NCBI GenBank assembly: GCA_028282065.1
Contig: JANQIR010000168.1
Span: 1-41,309, forward strand
Direction of reading: 5' to 3'
Length of the DNA: 41,309 nt
Source of the DNA: Aestuariivirgaceae bacterium
GTDB lineage: Bacteria; Pseudomonadota; Alphaproteobacteria; Rhizobiales; Aestuariivirgaceae
The notes under the pieces are model-generated. The model did not search any database. It saw nothing but the letters and a program-made list of their open reading frames with translations, and was not told the origin of the DNA. The translations under genes and the position numbers were made by a program. Positions 37,411 to 41,309 of this stretch are shown here, piece by piece; the stretch's first letter is position 1, and each line of letters opens with the position of its first letter.

Positions 37411-38205
37411 ATGAGCACTGCTGCGTCCGGCCTGCCGGCCGGTTACCGGCTTGCCGAACTGGGCCGGACCGACTCGACCAATATGGAAGCACAGCGCCGG
37501 TTCGCCGCCGGCGAACGCGGGCCGCTTTGGATCAGGGCGCAATCGCAAGACGCAGGCCGAGGGCGCAAGGGCAGGCAGTGGGTTTCAGACCCCGGTAATC
37601 TGTTTGCGAGCCTCCTCATCAGCCTGGATGTGCCGGTTGCAGCCGCCAATCAGCTCAGCTTTGTTGCAGGTCTCGCCGTTCAAGAAGCCCTGTCGACGTT
37701 TGCTCCCTCGACATGCCGCGTCTTGCTGAAGTGGCCCAACGATGTGCTTCTAAACGGCCGCAAGGCCGCAGGGATTTTGGTCGAATCTTTGGACGGCGCC
37801 GGAAACGCTGCTTCGGCGTTTGCAATCGGTTGTGGCTTAAACATTGCCCATGCGCCACAGGAAGCACGCTATCCTGCGACAGCGTTAAACGCTGAGGGTG
37901 CCCATGCAACCGCCGGATTGGTTTTCGGCCAGCTTACCGTAACAATGGTGCACTGGATTTCGCTTTGGAACTGTGGCGCGGGATTTGATCGAATTTCCGC
38001 TGCCTGGCGCGACCGTGCCGCTGGTCTTGGCGAACCTCAGACCGTCAATCTTGGCCGGGAATGTGTAACAGGCGTGTTCGAAGGTCTCGGGCCGGATGGG
38101 GCGATGCTGCTGCGTCTGCCGGACAACAGCCAACGAGCACTATATTTCGGTGATGTGTCGCATGCATCCAGCTCTGAACCTGCTCTAAGCGGAGGCGGTA
38201 CGTGA
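37411..38205 (+). CDS. birA: Biotin-[acetyl-CoA-carboxylase] ligase
   Basis: Attaches biotin via biotinyl-AMP to carboxyl carrier proteins. The biotin loop GRGRKGRQW is at 49-57 and KWPNDVLLNGRKAAGILVE at 107-125. The 264 residues comprise the catalytic and C-terminal domains only; the N-terminal winged helix of E. coli BirA is missing, so it should not repress genes. Its stop overlaps the rnj GTG start. Confidence 0.96.
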   Translation: MSTAASGLPAGYRLAELGRTDSTNMEAQRRFAAGERGPLWIRAQSQDAGRGRKGRQWVSDPGNLFASLLISLDVPVAAANQLSFVAGLAVQEALSTFAPSTCRVLLKWPNDVLLNGRKAAGILVESLDGAGNAASAFAIGCGLNIAHAPQEARYPATALNAEGAHATAGLVFGQLTVTMVHWISLWNCGAGFDRISAAWRDRAAGLGEPQTVNLGRECVTGVFEGLGPDGAMLLRLPDNSQRALYFGDVSHASSSEPALSGGGT

Positions 38206-39887
38206 ACGCCGCAAAGCGCCACGGCAAACCCGGTGAATTGGTGTTCCTGCCCTTAGGTGGTGCCGGTGAAATCGGCATGAACATGTACCTCTATGGTCAC
38301 GGGACAGCACGGCGCCGTAGCTGGATCATGGTCGACTGCGGCGTAAAATTCGCCGACGAACGTAACCCGGGAATCGATGTGATCCTTCCCGACACATCCT
38401 ACATCGAGGCCAATCGCAAGGATCTCTTGGGCATTATTGTCACGCATGGCCATGAAGACCACCTGGGCGCGCTAGCATGGTTGTGGCCCAGGTTGCAGGC
38501 ACCTGTTTACTGCACACCCTTCACCGCGGAGTTGCTGAAGCGCAAGTTCGATGAGGCGGGATTGTTGGGCGAAGTGCCTTTGCGCGTTGTTTTGCCGGGC
38601 TCGCACATCGAGCTTGGATCATTTGATATCGAGCTTGTTTCCGTTACACACTCGATTCCCGAGCCCAATGCCTTGGCGATCCGCACGCCATCGGGAACGG
38701 TTGTCCACTCTGGTGACTGGAAGCTCGATCGTGCGCCGCAAATTCCGCCGCATATGGATGAAGCCCGCCTTCGCGAAATCGGTGACGAAGGGGTTGATGC
38801 GCTGATCTGCGATTCCACCAATGTGTTGCGCGAAGGTGTTTCACCGTCTGAGGCGGATGTGGCGGCGACATTGACCGAGATCATCGCCAATGCGCCGCAC
38901 CGCGTTGCCGTGACGACCTTCGCATCACATGTCGGTCGCATGGAGTGCGTGATCCGCGCTGCCCGTCAGGCGGGGCGGGAAGTGGTCGTGGCCGGCCGGG
39001 CCATGCGCACCATGATAGACGCTGCACGGGAAGTGGGATTGCTGAAAGATGCAGGCCAGCTTCTGGAGCCAAATGTTTTCGGCTTCCTGCCGGCCTCGAA
39101 GGTGCTTTTGCTGTGCACTGGCTCCCAAGGAGAGCCGCGCGCGGCGCTGGCCAGAATTGCAGCTGACTCACATCCCGAGATCGCGTTGGAAAACGGTGAC
39201 ACGGTGGTCTTTTCGTCCAAAACAATTCCCGGCAATGAAAAGGCCGTGACAGCGATACACAACAATCTGGCCGGATTGGGCGTGGAGATCGTCACATCTG
39301 ATGAAGCGCTTGTACATTCCTCCGGTCATCCAAGGGAAGGTGAACTCGAACAACTCTACGAATGGGTCAGACCGAGACTGCTTGTGCCGATGCATGGTGA
39401 AATGCGTCACTTGCAGCAACATACATTGTTTGCCGAAAAGTGTGGGATTGCGGAGGCGGTGCTTGCAGTGAACGGTGATATGGTGCGCCTTGCGCCAGGG
39501 CCGGGTGAGATTATCGACGAGGCGCCCGCTGGAACGCTGCATGTTGATGGACGCCTCATTGTACCATCATTTGACGGACCTGCGCGCTTTCGTCGAAAGC
39601 TGTCGTTTGCCGGTGTGGTGTTCGTCTCGCTTGTTGTCGGCGACAATGGCCGTATGGACGTTGACCCTCAGATTACGCTCGAAGGCATTCCGGAAGAAGC
39701 CGAGTCCGGTCAGGAAATGTCAGACTATCTGCTTGATATCGTCGATCAGTCCTTCGGCGCCATACCTCGCGCCCGGCGGATGAGTGATGACGTTGTTATG
39801 GATACGGTGCGCAGCGCGGTTCGTCGTGCTGGCGAAACCGCCTGGGGAAAGCGTCCCATATGCCGGGTGACGGTGCATAGGGTATAA
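38202..39887 (+). CDS. rnj: Ribonuclease J (metallo-beta-lactamase / beta-CASP)
   Basis: RNA-processing nuclease with endo- and 5'-3' exonuclease activity. The zinc motif HGHEDH is at 82-87, preceded by LPLGGAGEIGMNM and MVDCGVKF; VVHSGDWKLD, LICDSTN, LLCTGSQGEPRAALARIA and SSGHPREGELEQLYEWVRPRLLVPMHGEMRHL are the further beta-CASP blocks. Length 561 is typical of alphaproteobacterial RNase J. It starts with GTG overlapping the birA stop. Confidence 0.96.
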   Translation: MNAAKRHGKPGELVFLPLGGAGEIGMNMYLYGHGTARRRSWIMVDCGVKFADERNPGIDVILPDTSYIEANRKDLLGIIVTHGHEDHLGALAWLWPRLQAPVYCTPFTAELLKRKFDEAGLLGEVPLRVVLPGSHIELGSFDIELVSVTHSIPEPNALAIRTPSGTVVHSGDWKLDRAPQIPPHMDEARLREIGDEGVDALICDSTNVLREGVSPSEADVAATLTEIIANAPHRVAVTTFASHVGRMECVIRAARQAGREVVVAGRAMRTMIDAAREVGLLKDAGQLLEPNVFGFLPASKVLLLCTGSQGEPRAALARIAADSHPEIALENGDTVVFSSKTIPGNEKAVTAIHNNLAGLGVEIVTSDEALVHSSGHPREGELEQLYEWVRPRLLVPMHGEMRHLQQHTLFAEKCGIAEAVLAVNGDMVRLAPGPGEIIDEAPAGTLHVDGRLIVPSFDGPARFRRKLSFAGVVFVSLVVGDNGRMDVDPQITLEGIPEEAESGQEMSDYLLDIVDQSFGAIPRARRMSDDVVMDTVRSAVRRAGETAWGKRPICRVTVHRV

Positions 39888-39896
39888 ATTCAAGGC

Positions 39897-39916
39897 GCCG
39901 CAAGATGGGCGGCTTT
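39897..39916 (+). terminator. Weak hairpin after rnj
   Basis: GCCGC (39897-39901) pairs with GCGGC (39909-39913) around seven bases, followed only by TTT. AAG and CTT outside could extend it with a bulge. It stands 10 bases after the rnj stop and may partly end the nuo-birA-rnj transcript. Confidence 0.35.
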
Positions 39917-39953
39917 CCCCGGAATTCTGCTAATTCTGCCGGCCCGAACATGT

Positions 39954-39959
39954 TATAAT
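39954..39959 (+). promoter_or_regulatory. TATAAT box immediately upstream of parC
   Basis: A perfect TATAAT ends nine bases before the parC ATG. Transcription would start about 39966, leaving at most a few untranslated bases. No clear -35 box is seen at 17 bases distance (TAATTC), and no ribosome binding site precedes the ATG, which fits a leaderless mRNA. Confidence 0.4.
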
Positions 39960-39968
39960 GTGCGAATC

Positions 39969-41309
39969 ATGAGCGATCTTTCTCCTCCCCCTGATTCTGA
40001 TGGAATAGAACCCGTTAATCTGCGCGACGCGCTTGAAGAGCGCTATCTGGCCTACGCGCTGTCAACCATCATGCACCGGGCTTTGCCCGATGTGCGCGAC
40101 GGGCTGAAACCGGTTCATCGGCGTGTCCTCTATGCCATGCGCCTGTTGCGCCTGAATCCCACGGAGGGCTTCAAGAAGTGCGCCAAGATTGTCGGAGAGG
40201 TAATGGGTAACTATCACCCGCACGGCGATCAGGCGATCTACGATTCCCTTGTGCGCTTGGCGCAGGACTTTGCTGTGCGGTATCCGCTCGTCGAAGGGCA
40301 GGGCAATTTCGGCAATATTGACGGTGATAACGCCGCCGCCATGCGTTACACCGAAGCCCGGCTGACCGATGTGGCGATTGCTCTGTTGGACGGCATCGAT
40401 CAGGACACGGTCAATTTTCGCGAGACCTATGACGGCGAAGACACCGAACCGGTGGTATTGCCCGGTGCGTTTCCCAACCTCCTGGCGAACGGTGCCTCGG
40501 GGATCGCGGTCGGCATGGCAACCTCAATCCCTCCGCACAATGCGGGAGAGCTTTGCGATGCGGCTCTTCATCTGATCAAGTTTCCCAACGCGACCATAGA
40601 TAAGTTGCTGCAATTTGTGCCGGGGCCCGACTTTCCGACAGGCGGTATTCTGGTCGATGACCGGGAGACGATCGCCAACGCCTACCGTTCAGGCAAAGGC
40701 GCCTTCCGGGTGCGCGCGCGCTGGGAGCGTGAAGAACTTGGTCGCGGACAATGGCAGGTCGTGATTACCGAGGTTCCCTACCAGGTGCAGAAGGGGCGTC
40801 TGGTCGAGAAAATCGCCGAACTCCTCAACGAGCGAAAGCTGCCGCTGCTCGGCGATGTGCGTGATGAGTCCGCCGAAGACATCCGGTTGGTGCTGGAACC
40901 AAAGAGCCGGTCGGTCGATCCGGTGCTGCTCATGGAATCCATGTTCAAACTAACGGAACTGGAAAGCCGCGCATCGTTGAACATGAACGTTTTGTCGGGC
41001 GGGACTGTCCCGAAGGTCATGTCGCTGTCCGAAGCGCTGCGCGAGTGGTTGGATCATCGTAAGGAAGTCCTGGTCCGGCGCACAAACTACCGCCTGGAAC
41101 AAATCGCCAAGCGGCTGGAGGTTCTCGGCGGTTACCTGGTGGCGTACCTCAATCTGGACGAGGTCATCCGCATTATCCGCGAAGAAGATGAGCCCAAGAA
41201 GGTTCTGATGGCCCGCTTCGAGCTGACGGACGGACAGGCCGAAGCCATCTTGAACATGCGCCTGCGCGCCCTGCGAAAGCTCGAAGAGATCGAGATTCGT
41301 AAGGAACAT
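39969..41309 (+). CDS. parC: DNA topoisomerase IV subunit A (3' truncated by window)
   Basis: Breakage-reunion subunit that decatenates chromosomes with ParE. 447 codons are present, open to the window edge. The catalytic tyrosine is Tyr127 ([11 protein letters not shown]). The quinolone-resistance region reads [13 protein letters not shown], so the position usually Ser in enterobacterial ParC is Gln88 and the Glu position is Asp92. [23 protein letters not shown] favours ParC over GyrA, in which a GSVDGD-type loop is usual. The ATG at 39969 has no ribosome binding site. Confidence 0.95.
   Translation, partial: MSDLSPPPDSDGIEPVNLRDALEERYLAYALSTIMHRALPDVRDGLKPVHRRVLYAMRLLRLNPTEGFKKCAKIVGEVMGNYHPHGDQAIYDSLVRLAQDFAVRYPLVEGQGNFGNIDGDNAAAMRYTEARLTDVAIALLDGIDQDTVNFRETYDGEDTEPVVLPGAFPNLLANGASGIAVGMATSIPPHNAGELCDAALHLIKFPNATIDKLLQFVPGPDFPTGGILVDDRETIANAYRSGKGAFRVRARWEREELGRGQWQVVITEVPYQVQKGRLVEKIAELLNERKLPLLGDVRDESAEDIRLVLEPKSRSVDPVLLMESMFKLTELESRASLNMNVLSGGTVPKVMSLSEALREWLDHRKEVLVRRTNYRLEQIAKRLEVLGGYLVAYLNLDEVIRIIREEDEPKKVLMARFELTDGQAEAILNMRLRALRKLEEIEIRKEH

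Overview
The window reads as a chromosomal stretch of an alphaproteobacterium, most likely of the order Hyphomicrobiales (Rhizobiales). The reasons are the backbone order tig, clpP, clpX, lon, hupB, tRNA-Val, tRNA-Asp, nuoA-N, birA, rnj, parC, the NuoE with a Lys/Ala linker plus a helix-hairpin-helix tail, the NuoG lacking the extra N7 cluster cysteines, and an RNase J in the gene after birA. I cannot name a species from sequence alone. No rRNA, CRISPR array or transposase gene was seen.

Region 1 (1-13.7 kb) is a protein quality-control block: trigger factor (5' truncated by the window edge), ClpP, ClpX and Lon, all on the + strand. It is interrupted by unrelated minus-strand genes: a large soluble histidine kinase with six tandem PAS-like domains between tig and clpP, and, between clpX and lon, a GT2 glycosyltransferase, a membrane GT-C glycosyltransferase and a tiny exported protein ending in nine lysines. 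A plus-strand DUF547 protein follows them. Lon has a heat-shock-like promoter and ends in a strong intrinsic terminator.

Region 2 (13.8-21.1 kb) holds a membrane histidine kinase overlapping a single-domain response regulator, the nucleoid protein HU, a convergent OmpA-family protein separated from it by a 12-bp bidirectional terminator hairpin, tRNA-Val(TAC), tRNA-Asp(GTC), and minus-strand genes for an RtcB-family RNA ligase, a LysE/RhtB exporter and a DUF805 membrane protein.

Region 3 (21.4-37.4 kb) is a complete 14-gene respiratory complex I operon (nuoA-N), tightly packed with many stop/start overlaps. Extra genes sit inside it: a GFA-type zinc protein between nuoC and nuoD, a DUF559 (Vsr-like nuclease fold) gene between nuoD and nuoE, a doubtful short ORF between nuoF and nuoG, and a two-helix membrane protein between nuoH and nuoI.

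The DUF559 gene is the most striking item. It is bracketed by two G/C-rich REP-like hairpins and by a perfect 21-bp direct repeat that contains the ribosome binding site, the stop codon of the upstream gene and the GTG start of the downstream gene. The insertion has therefore copied the nuoD/nuoE translational-coupling signal, so both junctions look native and the operon stays readable. This looks like a small nuclease-plus-palindrome mobile cassette.

Region 4 (37.4-41.3 kb) contains birA (lacking a DNA-binding domain), rnj (RNase J) and the first 447 codons of parC, which runs off the window and may be translated from a nearly leaderless mRNA.
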